From JBNAGF01 sp049801055 (GTDB taxonomy: Bacteria; Pseudomonadota; Alphaproteobacteria; Rhodobacterales; Rhodobacteraceae): 64,000 nucleotides of DNA. Every line of letters starts with the position of its first letter. Positions within the stretch are counted from its first letter, which is position 1. The stretch is taken from assembly GCF_049801055.1 (NCBI RefSeq), contig NZ_JBNAGF010000009.1, positions 138,215 to 202,214 on the forward strand, given 5' to 3'. Positions 17,301 to 26,397 of this stretch are shown here, in pieces. The notes under the pieces are model-generated. The model had not been told where the DNA came from and searched no databases. It saw nothing but the letters and a program-made list of their open reading frames with translations. A program made the position numbers and the translations under genes.

Positions 17301-20300
17301 CTGACCTACACACCAAACGCCAATTTCAACGGCACAGACAATTTCACCTACACCGTGAATGACGGCCAGGGAGCCAGTGCTTCCGCAACCGCTACGGTGA
17401 CCGTAATCCTGGTCAACGACTTGCCTGTGACCGTTGATGATGCGTCGACAACCAGCGAAGACCAAGCCATCACATTTGACCCCACTGGCAATGACAGCGA
17501 CCCGGACGGGGATCCGCTCACGATAACTGGCACCTCGGTGCCATCAAATGGCGCGGTTGCCATCAACTCTGATGGCACTCTGACATACACCCCCAATGCC
17601 GACTTCAACGGGACGGACAGTTTTACCTATACGGTAAACGATGGGCAGGGCGGGCTTGGCATCGCAACCGTCAATGTCACCGTAACACCGGTCAATGACC
17701 TGCCAGTGGCAACCAACGATGAGGCCGCCACCAATGAAGATCAGGCGGTCACCTTCGACCCGCGGACCAATGACAGCGACGTGGACGAAGACCCGCTAAC
17801 CATATCAGGGACAAGTATGCCGGCGAACGGATCGGTTGCAATCAATCCGGACAACACGTTGACCTACACTCCGGATGCCCATTTCAACGGAGCAGACAGC
17901 TTCACCTACACCGTGAGCGACGGGCAGGGCGGAACCAGCACCGCCACCGTAAATGTCACGATTGCAGCGGTGAACGACCTGCCAGTGGCCGTGAACGATA
18001 TAGCCGCCACCAACGAAGACCAATCGCTCACATTTGATCCCCGCGACAATGACAGTGATATCGACGGAGACCCGCTGACGATCACCTCGACCACCGCCCC
18101 GGCTAACGGGTCGGTCGCGATCAATCCTAACGGTACGCTGACCTATACGCCGGACGCTGATTTCAGCGGGTCCGACAGTTTTACCTATACCGTGAATGAC
18201 GGGCAGGGGGGGATCGCCACTGCCACCGTCGATGTGACCATCGCACCGGTGAACGACCCGCCGTTGGCCGCTGATGACACAGCCTCGACAAACGAAGATC
18301 AATCCGTAACCTTCGATCCGCGCAGCAACGACAGCGATGCGGATGGCGACCCGCTTTCCGTTTCCGGGACCTCGACGCCCTCGAACGGATCGGTTTCAGT
18401 CAACGCAAACGGATCGCTCACCTACACTCCGGATGCCAATTTCAATGGCACCGACAGTTTCACCTACACTGTAAGCGACGGGCAAGGCGGGACCGACACC
18501 GCAACCGTGAACATAACCATCGTTGCAGTGAACGACCCGCCAGTTGCGGCGGACGACACCGTTTCGACGAACGAGGACCAGCCCGTCACCTTCGAGCCAA
18601 GGGGCAATGACAGCGATATCGACGGGAACCCCATTTCAATCGGAGCAACCTCGACCCCATCCAATGGCTCGGTGGTGATAAACGCCAATGGCACCCTGAC
18701 CTATACACCAGACGCGAACTACAACGGGGCCGACAGTTTCACCTACACCGTGAGTGACGGGCAGGGCGGCACAGATACCGCGACGGTAGATGTCACTGTC
18801 ACCGCTTCGAATGATCCGCCCGAGGCCACAAATGACAACGTGACAACGGCGGAGGATCAGCAGATCACCTTCGATCCGCGCGACAATGACAGCGACCTCG
18901 ACGGTGATCCCCTGACCATCACCGGCGCTTCGAACCCGGCCAACGGTTCGACAACGGTCAATGCCGGAGGATCGATCACCTATTCGCCCGATGCGAATTT
19001 CAACGGCAACGACAGCTTCACCTATACGATTTCAGACGGTCAGGGCGGAACCGACACCGGCACGATTCAGGTCACGGTGACTGCCGTGAATGACAACCCA
19101 GATGCTGTGAGCGACACAGCGTCCACGAATGAAGATCAGGCCGTTATCATTTCCCCGCTTGGAAATGACTCAGATGTCGATGGGGATACCCTGACAGTCT
19201 CGGGCACATCGACCCCGGCCAACGGTTCTGTCACAATCAATTCGAACGGAACGCTCACCTATACTCCGGATGCCGACTTCGCTGGCAACGATAGCTTCAC
19301 CTACACCATTCAGGACGGGCAGGGCGGATCGGACACCGCCACCGTTTCAGTCTCTGTTGCACCGGTGAACGACCCGCCGATCGCAAGCAACGACAGCAGA
19401 ACGACCAACGAGGATCAGGCGGTCACGTTCGATCCGCGGGTCAATGACAGCGACGCTGACGGGAACACACTGACCATCACCGGGACCACAATCCCGACCA
19501 ACGGATCGGTTGTCATCAACGCCAACGGCACGCTGACTTACACTCCGGATGCCAATTTCAACGGTCAGGACAGCTTCGGCTATACACTCGAAGACGGGCA
19601 GGGTGGCAGTGATACAGCTACGGTTCAGATCACGGTCAACCCGGTCAACGACGATCCCGTGGCCAATGACGATGCCAGAACAACCGACGAAGATCAGCCA
19701 ATCACGTTCGACCCGCGAGACAACGACAGTGACATTGATGGCAACCCGCTTTCAATTTCGGCAATTACTGTGCCGGCGTCCAGCGGGCTGGTTTCCGTCA
19801 ACCCGGACGGGCAACTGACCTACACGCCCAATCCGGGTTTCTTCGGAACCGACAGTTTCACCTATGAACTCAGCGACGGGCAGGGCGGCACAGACACCGC
19901 GACGGTCACAATCACCGTGAATGAGGTCAACGAAGCACCGACAGCCAACCCCGACCTGCTGATCGCTCCGTTCGGCAGTGGAGGATCTGTCGTGGCAACC
20001 GCCAATGACACCGACCCGGATGGCGACAGCCTGAACGTCATAAGTGTCTCATCGGCCCAAAACGGATCCTCTGGCTATTCCGGCGGCACGGTCACCTACA
20101 CACCTAACAGCAACTTCTTCGGGCTCGACAGCTTCAGCTATACCGTCAGCGACGGAACGCTGACCGACACGTCGACCGTAACCGTGGTCGTGGAGCAGGA
20201 TCCGTCCTCGCTGCCGCCCGATTTCCCGGTAACGATCAGCTTTGATCCCAACGCACCCGGCAATGTTCCCGGCAAGTTCGACATCGACATCACTTCGGTG

Positions 20301-21422
20301 CAGTCAACGAACATCAACCTCGTTTTTGCGATGGACAGTTCCGGCAGCATCGGGCAGGCGGGTTGGAACACTCAGGTTTCAGCCGTGCGCAATGCCCTGG
20401 TCAATCTGGCCAGTGACTTTAGCGGGTCGCAAACCAATGTGGATGTCTACATCATCAACTATGCGACTAATGTTCAGACGGTGGGCAAGTTCAATCTGGT
20501 CAGCGAAACGAGCCAGCTGCTCAGCGCAGTGGATTCTCTACCCTACCAAAGCGGTGGAACAAATTGGGAAGGCGCGCTGAACACGGCAAACAGCTTCTTC
20601 GGCAGCGAGCCGTCCGGTGAAGTCAACATCATGTATTTCATCACGGACGGGAACCCTTTCCCGGCCAACCAGAACTGGCAAGGTGCCTTGAGCAACCTCA
20701 ACAGCTCTCATTCTGTAGACATCGAAGCCTTTGCAATCGGCAACGGCGTCAATCTTGGAAACCTCAATATCGTTGACAGCGACGGCTCGGCCACCTCTGT
20801 GACCAATGCCGGGGCGCTCGAGGCAGCTTTCGGACAAACACCGTTGTTCAACGCGCAGCTGATCGATTTCTCGCTCAGGCATAACGCCGACGGCATCGAC
20901 CTGGGAGAAATCGCTGACGAAAACAGCCCGTCGCTTACGACAGACGGCATCAATTTCGATCTGGCGCTGGCAGACATTCCGGGGCTGCAAGGCAATCTTG
21001 GCGACGTGAATGTGTTCTCGGTCTACGCAACCTTCGATCTTGACGGCAATCTGTCGACCACCGGCGATCAGGTGGAGGTGTTCTCGGTCGGCACTCTGAC
21101 AACATCGGCAGTGGCTGGAGTATCAGCCTCCAGTTCTTCACCGACCCCAACACCGACATTGGCCCAAGGGGGATCCGGTTTGGTTCCGTTGTCACTGACC
21201 CTGTCCGGCGACCCACCCCCATCACCGGGATCACCACCCGAGGCACAACAGCTTCAGGGCGTGCTGGACCTGTCCGGAACCGGTGGAAATCTTCCAACCG
21301 GCGGCGGCGGGCAATCTGGCGGCGGCGCAATGGGCGCAACCGGATTTACCGATAGCCTCGGAGGTCAGCTCCCCGGCCTGTCAATGGATCCCGCCGAAGC
21401 GCCGTCAATGCCGTCGGCCTGA
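14319..21422 (+). CDS. Giant type I-secreted adhesin: FecR domain, 17 Ig/cadherin-like repeats, vWA domain
   Basis: 2367-residue surface protein. Order: N-terminal region (1-100); FecR-type domain (about 105-235, with the TPAATMGIRGTN segment); acidic linker (about 330-380); 17 tandem repeats of about 93 residues (about 382-1960); a von Willebrand A domain (about 1998-2180) with the DSSGS metal site; and a Gly/Pro/Ser-rich tail. There is no Sec signal peptide, and I see no RTX nonapeptides or obvious LapG-type Ala-Ala cleavage site. The start is ATG 14319; a TTG nine bases earlier is possible. The neighbouring secretion operon is the likely exporter. Role: cell-cell or surface attachment, with repeats probably stiffened by calcium (DxDGD motifs). 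Confidence 0.9.
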   Translation: MSRGDLYTGDLSLVRSVLAADSKGASDKLQIPDHIDLYSAEFSKAGPNLVIQNDNGQSLVIVDYFRNGEAQDLMAADKGVLRGHVVESLAGAAPDARLAQTSPTEGPIPIGQVEVAEGSVRVQRGDGTVEELDVGVKIYQRDVLITDVDGNLSVTFADGTIFTLSASSRMVVDELIYDPESTENSGAFSLVQGGFVFVAGQVAKTGGMTVDTPAATMGIRGTNVSAKVYTVGGETEVQMALNKDFDGTLSSIEVYVDDVLQGVITTDTEVWVVSTADGRVERFPRTIDDQAADQELIDEAYEAYLAAQDRIAQGQNYVEQEARSGNIQRGTPSDNNFNDLPENSGPEEQQEGPEGDENLDDGFDDTNLQDDGVDNLRDPEEPPVANDITVTGLEDASGSDPIRGSVLSAGQANQSLTFGIESAPQNGQAVINELGEFIYIPNPDFAGQDVFTYSVSNGADGFDTATVTINVAPVNDAPEAKSDQAQTAEDMPVVIDPLTNDFDVDGDSLQIVSTTLPANGSVAINSDNTLTYTPKPNFNGVDRFTYKVEDGQGGSDSVEIVVTVSDLNDQPVAGGDSISTNEDQPITFDPRDNDTDADGDPLFVTKVSDPANGSVIINVDGTLTYTPDPNFNGMDSFTYVTEDGNGGSNTATVSVSVGDVNDAPVAANDPVTTNEDQSITFDPRGNDNDPDSNPLSVSAWTDPANGNVVLNPDGTLTYTPNPNFSGSDSFTYTVQDGQGGSASAEVSVTVSPVNDQPVLGADFVSTAEDQPVTFDPRGNDSDTDGDVLQIRETSTPVNGNVIINIDGGLTYTPNADFNGTDSFTYTVVDGRGGTATGTVNVTVSSVNDPPVATLDAATTNEDQAVTFNPLTNDMDPDGNPLSISGTSNPSNGSVAINPDGTLTYTPNPNFNGTDTFSYTVSDGQGGSATAQVSVFVGLVNDPPVAADDTASTLEDQAVTFDPRGNDVDLDGDPLSVTGTSTPANGSVSINANGTLTYTPNANFNGTDNFTYTVNDGQGASASATATVTVILVNDLPVTVDDASTTSEDQAITFDPTGNDSDPDGDPLTITGTSVPSNGAVAINSDGTLTYTPNADFNGTDSFTYTVNDGQGGLGIATVNVTVTPVNDLPVATNDEAATNEDQAVTFDPRTNDSDVDEDPLTISGTSMPANGSVAINPDNTLTYTPDAHFNGADSFTYTVSDGQGGTSTATVNVTIAAVNDLPVAVNDIAATNEDQSLTFDPRDNDSDIDGDPLTITSTTAPANGSVAINPNGTLTYTPDADFSGSDSFTYTVNDGQGGIATATVDVTIAPVNDPPLAADDTASTNEDQSVTFDPRSNDSDADGDPLSVSGTSTPSNGSVSVNANGSLTYTPDANFNGTDSFTYTVSDGQGGTDTATVNITIVAVNDPPVAADDTVSTNEDQPVTFEPRGNDSDIDGNPISIGATSTPSNGSVVINANGTLTYTPDANYNGADSFTYTVSDGQGGTDTATVDVTVTASNDPPEATNDNVTTAEDQQITFDPRDNDSDLDGDPLTITGASNPANGSTTVNAGGSITYSPDANFNGNDSFTYTISDGQGGTDTGTIQVTVTAVNDNPDAVSDTASTNEDQAVIISPLGNDSDVDGDTLTVSGTSTPANGSVTINSNGTLTYTPDADFAGNDSFTYTIQDGQGGSDTATVSVSVAPVNDPPIASNDSRTTNEDQAVTFDPRVNDSDADGNTLTITGTTIPTNGSVVINANGTLTYTPDANFNGQDSFGYTLEDGQGGSDTATVQITVNPVNDDPVANDDARTTDEDQPITFDPRDNDSDIDGNPLSISAITVPASSGLVSVNPDGQLTYTPNPGFFGTDSFTYELSDGQGGTDTATVTITVNEVNEAPTANPDLLIAPFGSGGSVVATANDTDPDGDSLNVISVSSAQNGSSGYSGGTVTYTPNSNFFGLDSFSYTVSDGTLTDTSTVTVVVEQDPSSLPPDFPVTISFDPNAPGNVPGKFDIDITSVQSTNINLVFAMDSSGSIGQAGWNTQVSAVRNALVNLASDFSGSQTNVDVYIINYATNVQTVGKFNLVSETSQLLSAVDSLPYQSGGTNWEGALNTANSFFGSEPSGEVNIMYFITDGNPFPANQNWQGALSNLNSSHSVDIEAFAIGNGVNLGNLNIVDSDGSATSVTNAGALEAAFGQTPLFNAQLIDFSLRHNADGIDLGEIADENSPSLTTDGINFDLALADIPGLQGNLGDVNVFSVYATFDLDGNLSTTGDQVEVFSVGTLTTSAVAGVSASSSSPTPTPTLAQGGSGLVPLSLTLSGDPPPSPGSPPEAQQLQGVLDLSGTGGNLPTGGGGQSGGGAMGATGFTDSLGGQLPGLSMDPAEAPSMPSA
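15463..20203 (+). repeat. Seventeen tandem ~279-bp repeats inside the adhesin gene
   Basis: Each unit encodes about 93 residues with the pattern NEDQ-x-TFDPR-x-ND-x-D-x-DG(D/N)PL, NGSV-x-IN, GTLTYTPD-x-NFNG, DSFTYTV-x-DGQGG and VNDPPVA. Units 2-16 are close copies; the first and the last two are more divergent (the last lacks the EDQ opening). The DNA copies are clearly homologous but not identical, so the array is old enough to have drifted. Unit number could change by recombination. Confidence 0.9.
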
Positions 21423-21463
21423 GCCCCGTCAAAATCAAGCCAATCCACCCGACTGCAAAACGC

Positions 21464-22513
21464 CTAGCGCAACCCCTCGTTGATGCTGTTCAAAACCTTG
21501 CTGCCGGGACAGAGTTCATCCTTGCCAAGTTCGTTCAATGGACGCGTCGCCAGCTTGAGGTTCTGGTTCAAGTTCTGCGTGTTCGGATCGAGGAACAGCA
21601 ACCCGGTCAGGATACGCCCTTCGTCCTTTGCCGCCTGGACCGCGTTCATCGCCCCTGTCCGGTCATCAGACCTGTAAGAGCTGTCAGCCTTGTGCAGGTG
21701 AATCACCGACCCGTCATGCAGGGTGACGCTCTGACTGGTGCCCTCCGCATACTGCGTGTGGATCTCTTCCCGCATCGGCACGAAATCCACCGGCATCGCA
21801 TCCAGATGCTCACGGGTTTCGGCATAACTCTTGGTAGATCCGACATGATTGTTGAACGTCACGCAGGGGGAAACCACATCAATGAAGGCAAACCCCTTAT
21901 GCGCCATTGCCGCACGGATCAGGGGCTCAAGCTGATCTTTGTCACCCGAGAAACTACGCGCCACAAAGCTTGCACCCTGCAACATCGCGAGACTGGCAAG
22001 GTCGATACCGTCGAACGGATTGACGCTGCCCAGCTTGCTGACCGAACCAAGATCTGCCGTGGCGCTGTCCTGTCCCTTGGTCAGGCCATAGCACCCGTTG
22101 TTGGCCACGATATATGTCATGTTCACGTTACGCCGGATCAGGTGGATAAACTGCCCCATCCCGATCGAGGCCGTGTCACCATCCCCGGATACTCCGATAT
22201 ATGTCAGCTCGCGGTTGGCAAGGCTCGCGCCTGTTGCCACCGATGGCATCCGACCGTGGACCGAGTTGAATCCGTGCGACCGGCCAAGGAAGTAGGTGGG
22301 CATCTTTGACGAACAGCCGATCCCCGAGAGCTTTGCGATCCGATGAGGTTCGATCGACGACGCAAAACACGCATTTCGGATCGAAGCCGAGATGCTGTCG
22401 TGACCACAGCCCGCACAGAGCGTCGAAATCGCCCCGTCATAGTCGGCAACGGTATAGCCCAGCCGGTTGGTCGGCAGGCGCGGGTGGCGGAATTTCGGCT
22501 TGATATAAGACAT
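21464..22513 (-). CDS. korB: 2-oxoacid:ferredoxin oxidoreductase, beta subunit
   Basis: 349-residue thiamine-diphosphate-binding subunit. CAGCGH near residue 35 and GIGCSSKMP near 65 hold cluster- or cofactor-related cysteines. The ThDP/Mg site is GDGDTASIG...NNGCYGLTKGQ. It pairs with KorA to convert a 2-oxoacid plus CoA to acyl-CoA and CO2 while reducing ferredoxin, or the reverse. ATG overlaps the KorA stop (TGATG). The substrate (2-oxoglutarate, pyruvate or a branched-chain acid) cannot be read from the sequence. It is the last gene of a three-gene leftward operon. Confidence 0.9.
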   Translation of the reverse strand: MSYIKPKFRHPRLPTNRLGYTVADYDGAISTLCAGCGHDSISASIRNACFASSIEPHRIAKLSGIGCSSKMPTYFLGRSHGFNSVHGRMPSVATGASLANRELTYIGVSGDGDTASIGMGQFIHLIRRNVNMTYIVANNGCYGLTKGQDSATADLGSVSKLGSVNPFDGIDLASLAMLQGASFVARSFSGDKDQLEPLIRAAMAHKGFAFIDVVSPCVTFNNHVGSTKSYAETREHLDAMPVDFVPMREEIHTQYAEGTSQSVTLHDGSVIHLHKADSSYRSDDRTGAMNAVQAAKDEGRILTGLLFLDPNTQNLNQNLKLATRPLNELGKDELCPGSKVLNSINEGLR

Positions 22514-24393
22514 CAGGCAGTCTCCCTCTTCAGGGGTACAATTTCGGCGCTCTTGGTTCTCAGCGCCTTGCGGATCTGATCGGCAATGTCACGCGCAGTG
22601 ATCGGTGTGCCAGAGTAGTTCAGCACCGAGGTCAGTTTTTCGGGTGCGATATGACACTCATTCATGATCAGCTGTCGCATCTGGCCGTCACGGTTCTGTT
22701 CGATCACAAAGACAAGGTCATAATCATGGATGAATTGATCGAGGCTTTCATGGAACGGGAATGCCCGGATCCGCATTGTGTCGATCGGATAGCCTTCGTC
22801 GGCAAGTATCTCGACCGCCTCATAGGCAGGCGAGGCGGTTGTTCCAAAGAACAACCCACCAAGCCGGAGCTTGGTTTTCGGTTTCTTCACTTCGATCGGT
22901 GGATGTGTCTTGGGTTTGGGCACATATGTCTTTGCCGTATCGAATTTGCGCAGCAACCTGTCTACGTTTTGCACATAATCCTCTCCGGATTCCGAATAGA
23001 CCGCCATTTCGTTCTTTGACGACCCACGAGTGAAGTAAGCCCCTTTGTCAGGATGCGCACCGGGCAATGTGCGATAGCAGATTCCATCTCCGTCCACGTC
23101 GAGATACCGGCCCCACTTCTCGGCCGCGTCCAGACCGGCTGCATCCAGAACCTTGCCCCGATCCATCTGATAGTCGTCGTCCCATTCGAGCGGCGGCGAC
23201 ATCCAGTCATTCATACCCAGATCGAGATCCGACATCATGATTACCGGCGTTTGCAACCGTTCAGCCAGATCAAAGGCCTGCACGGTCATGTCGAAACACT
23301 CACGCGGCGTTGCCGGGAACAGCAAAACCTGCTTGGTGTCACCATGGCTCGCATAGGCGGCCGCCAGCACATCCGACTGCTGGCTGCGTGTCGGCATGCC
23401 GGTTGAAGGGCCAGATCGCTGCACGTTAATCAGAACAACGGGAACCTCTGCAAAATAGGCGAGCCCCAGAAACTCGCTCATCAGTGACAAACCCGGACCC
23501 GAAGTGGCCGTGAAGGCCCGCGCGCCGTTCCAACCAGCTCCGACAACCATGCCCATGGCAGCCAGTTCGTCTTCGGCCTGAACGATTGCAAAGTTCTTCT
23601 TGCCGCTACCGGCATCGATCCGCATCCGCTCGGCATATTTGCTGAATGCGTCCACGACCGATGTCGACGGTGTGATCGGATACCACGCGGCAACGGTGGC
23701 ACCACCATAAATCGCGCCAAGCGCAGCGGCGGTGTTGCCGTTCATAAGGATATGTTCGCTTTCAAGAATGTGGGGGGCCACATTGCCGCCGCGCTTCAGC
23801 CGGATCGGCAGGGGGCAGTTGAAGTTTTCCTTGGCATACTGATATCCCATTTCCAGCGCCTGCACGTTGGATGAGATCAGCTTCTCCTTGCCCTTGAACT
23901 GGTCATTCAGAAGGTCCTTGAGCACCGGAAATTCGATATCAAGCAGCGCCGCCAGAGCTCCCACATAGACTACGTTCTTCAACAGCTGCTGCAAGCGCGG
24001 AACCGGGAACTCCCGCATGCACATCTGGGTCAGCGGAATGCCAAAATAGGTGATGTCATCCCGCTTGAGATGTCCCGCCAACGGCTTGGTTGAATCATAC
24101 AGGAAATACCCGCCGGGTTCGACCGAGGCCACGTCCTTTTCCATGCTCTGCGGATTGACGCAGACCATCATGTCTACCCCGCCACGACGCCCGAGATATC
24201 CCTTTGAACTGACTCGCACCTCATACCACGTCGGCAACCCCTGAATGTTGGACGGGAAAATATTGCGCGGGCTGACCGGGATCCCCATGCGAAAGATCGC
24301 CTTGGCGAACAGGTGGTTGGCCGAGGCCGACCCGGTGCCGTTCACATTGGCGAACTTGACGACGAAATCATTGGTGCCGCTGATCTGTTTCAT
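22513..24393 (-). CDS. korA: 2-oxoacid:ferredoxin oxidoreductase, fused gamma-alpha subunit
   Basis: 626 residues, with a gamma domain (about 1-190; ANVNGTGSASANHLFAKAIFRMG) fused to the alpha pyrimidine-binding domain (about 215-420; YPITPSTSVVDAF, QAEDELAAMGMVVGA, ATSGPGLSLMSEF) and a C-terminal CoA-binding-like domain. This is the usual bacterial KorA layout. ATG overlaps the upstream flavoprotein stop (ATGA). Such enzymes are oxygen-sensitive in anaerobes; those in aerobes are often more tolerant. The operon supplies its own electron-transfer partner upstream. Confidence 0.9.
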   Translation of the reverse strand: MKQISGTNDFVVKFANVNGTGSASANHLFAKAIFRMGIPVSPRNIFPSNIQGLPTWYEVRVSSKGYLGRRGGVDMMVCVNPQSMEKDVASVEPGGYFLYDSTKPLAGHLKRDDITYFGIPLTQMCMREFPVPRLQQLLKNVVYVGALAALLDIEFPVLKDLLNDQFKGKEKLISSNVQALEMGYQYAKENFNCPLPIRLKRGGNVAPHILESEHILMNGNTAAALGAIYGGATVAAWYPITPSTSVVDAFSKYAERMRIDAGSGKKNFAIVQAEDELAAMGMVVGAGWNGARAFTATSGPGLSLMSEFLGLAYFAEVPVVLINVQRSGPSTGMPTRSQQSDVLAAAYASHGDTKQVLLFPATPRECFDMTVQAFDLAERLQTPVIMMSDLDLGMNDWMSPPLEWDDDYQMDRGKVLDAAGLDAAEKWGRYLDVDGDGICYRTLPGAHPDKGAYFTRGSSKNEMAVYSESGEDYVQNVDRLLRKFDTAKTYVPKPKTHPPIEVKKPKTKLRLGGLFFGTTASPAYEAVEILADEGYPIDTMRIRAFPFHESLDQFIHDYDLVFVIEQNRDGQMRQLIMNECHIAPEKLTSVLNYSGTPITARDIADQIRKALRTKSAEIVPLKRETA

Positions 24394-26183
24394 GTGACCT
24401 CCACAAGGTCAGGAGTGGCCTTTGCCACCGAGTAGAAGAATTTTTGAATATCCCAGGCTGCGGTCGGACAGCGCTCGGCACACAGGCCGCAATGCAGGCA
24501 GACATCTTCGTCCTTGACCATCACCTTGCCGGTGGGAAGTGTCTCGGACACATACAGATCCTGGTCAGGGTTGGTCGCCGGAACCAACAGACGCTGGCGC
24601 AGTTCCTCTTCGGGGGCGTTCTCGACAAAGCTGATACAGCTTGTTGGGCAGATATCCGTGCAGGCATCGCACTCGATACAGTTGCCGCCGGTAAACACGG
24701 TCTGCGCATCGCAGTTGAGACACCGTTCCGCCTGAACAAAGGCCGCCTCGGCATCAAAACCCAGTTCAACTTCCAGCGTTTTGCTCTTCAACGCCTTGTC
24801 GAGTTCGACAAGCGGTACTGCCTCGCGTTTGAAATCCACCGGGATGCTGTCATAGCTCCATTCGTGGATCCCCATCTTCTGGCTAATCAGTGTCACATTG
24901 GGGGCGGGGCGGTTCTCCAGATCCTTGCCCTGACAGTAAAGGTCGATCGAAACCGCCGCTTGATGGCCATGCGCCACCGCCGTGATGATGTTGGCCGGGC
25001 CGAATGCAGCGTCGCCGCCAAAGAACACATCCTTGCGGGTCGATTGGAACGTCACATCATCATTGATGATCGGAGTACCCCAGCTGGTAAACCGGACACC
25101 TGTGCTTTGCTCAATCCAGGGAAAGGCGTTTTCCTGGCCAATGGCGATCAGCACGTCATCACATTCGTAGAAAACGGGATCTTCACCGGTTGGGACCAGT
25201 TTCCGGCCACCTTCCTTGTCATAGACCGCTTCGACCTTTTCGAAGTTCATTCCGACCAGCTTGCCCTTGTTCAGCACGAACTCCATGGGCACATGGTTGT
25301 CGATGATCGGAATACCCTCGTGAATGGCGTCTTCCTTTTCCCAGGGTGACGCCTTCATGTCCTCGAACGGCGATCGAACAATCACTTTTACGTCCTCGCC
25401 GCCCAGCCGGCGCGACGTGCGGCAACAGTCCATCGCAGTATTACCACCACCCAGAACGATCACTTTCTTGCCGATCTTCTTGGTGTGGTCGAAGGCAACA
25501 TTTGCCAGCCAGTCGAGCCCGATATGGATGTTCTTTTCGCCTTCGGTGCGCCCGGGAAGATCCGGCAAGTCGCGCCCCCGCGGGGCGCCGCAACCCACGA
25601 AAACCGCGTCGTAATCCTTGTCGAGAATGGCCTGCAGACTGTCGACATAGGTGTTGAAATGGGTGTGAATGCCCATGTCGAGGACATATCCCACCTCTTC
25701 ATCGAGAACCTCTTCGGGAAGGCGGAATGTCGGAATTTCCGACCGCATAAAACCGCCGCCCTTGGCCTGCGAGTCGTAAAGATGCAGCTCGTATCCCAGC
25801 GGCGCGAGATCACGCGCCACGGTCAGTGATGCTGGCCCGCCACCGATCAGCGCAATCTTCTTGCCGTTCTTTTTTTCAACCTTCGGCAGGCGATCCGAGA
25901 TGTCTTCCTTGAAATCGGCGGCCACCCGTTTCAACCGGCAGATTGCCACCGGTTCTTCTTCGACACGGCCACGACGGCAGGCCGGTTCACAGGGTCGGTC
26001 GCAAGTCCGGCCCAAAACGCCTGGAAACACGTTGCTTTCCCAGTTGATCATATAGGCGTCGGTATAGCGTTCCTGCGCGATCAGACGGATGTATTCGGGT
26101 ACCGGCGTGTGGGCCGGGCACGCGAACTGGCAATCCACGACCTTGTGAAAAAACTCAGGGTTCTTGGTATCGGTCGGTTCCAC
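24390..26183 (-). CDS. GltD-like FAD/NAD(P) oxidoreductase with C-terminal ferredoxin domain
   Basis: 597 residues. The N-terminal domain has cysteines for a 4Fe-4S cluster (CQFACPAHTPVP, CDRPCEPACRRG), as in the small subunit of glutamate synthase. Two Rossmann domains follow: GGGPASLTVARDLAPLG for FAD and LGGGNTAMDCCRTSRRLGG for NAD(P). The C-terminal ferredoxin segment has two cluster motifs (CIECDACTDICP and CLHCGLCAERCP). It probably passes electrons between NAD(P)H and KorAB, replacing or reducing a soluble ferredoxin. The start is GTG with a GGGAGG sequence upstream. A 214-base gap (26184-26397) upstream holds its promoter, not clearly identified. Confidence 0.85.
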   Translation of the reverse strand: MEPTDTKNPEFFHKVVDCQFACPAHTPVPEYIRLIAQERYTDAYMINWESNVFPGVLGRTCDRPCEPACRRGRVEEEPVAICRLKRVAADFKEDISDRLPKVEKKNGKKIALIGGGPASLTVARDLAPLGYELHLYDSQAKGGGFMRSEIPTFRLPEEVLDEEVGYVLDMGIHTHFNTYVDSLQAILDKDYDAVFVGCGAPRGRDLPDLPGRTEGEKNIHIGLDWLANVAFDHTKKIGKKVIVLGGGNTAMDCCRTSRRLGGEDVKVIVRSPFEDMKASPWEKEDAIHEGIPIIDNHVPMEFVLNKGKLVGMNFEKVEAVYDKEGGRKLVPTGEDPVFYECDDVLIAIGQENAFPWIEQSTGVRFTSWGTPIINDDVTFQSTRKDVFFGGDAAFGPANIITAVAHGHQAAVSIDLYCQGKDLENRPAPNVTLISQKMGIHEWSYDSIPVDFKREAVPLVELDKALKSKTLEVELGFDAEAAFVQAERCLNCDAQTVFTGGNCIECDACTDICPTSCISFVENAPEEELRQRLLVPATNPDQDLYVSETLPTGKVMVKDEDVCLHCGLCAERCPTAAWDIQKFFYSVAKATPDLVEVT

Positions 26184-26397
26184 GTCCGCCGCCTCCCTAC
26201 TTTTGCTGCACCGATCGTATTGTGCACGACGGCATACCTAGAAAATGTGGCGAAAGACCGCGTGTAAAGAGGATCTTTCCAAATTAAGACCAATTGGCGA
26301 TATCTGCGACACAAAACCGCGAGTTTTAAGGGACTGGCAACAGGTTGATTTTCAGATGTGCGTCCCGGACCCCGGCTGGTTCGGATCTATGCAGTCG

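Noticed and set aside
15463..20203. RTX or CRISPR-type array
   Set aside because: The period is about 279 bp and fully coding, with Ig/cadherin-like repeats; no GGxGxD nonapeptides and no spacer pattern.
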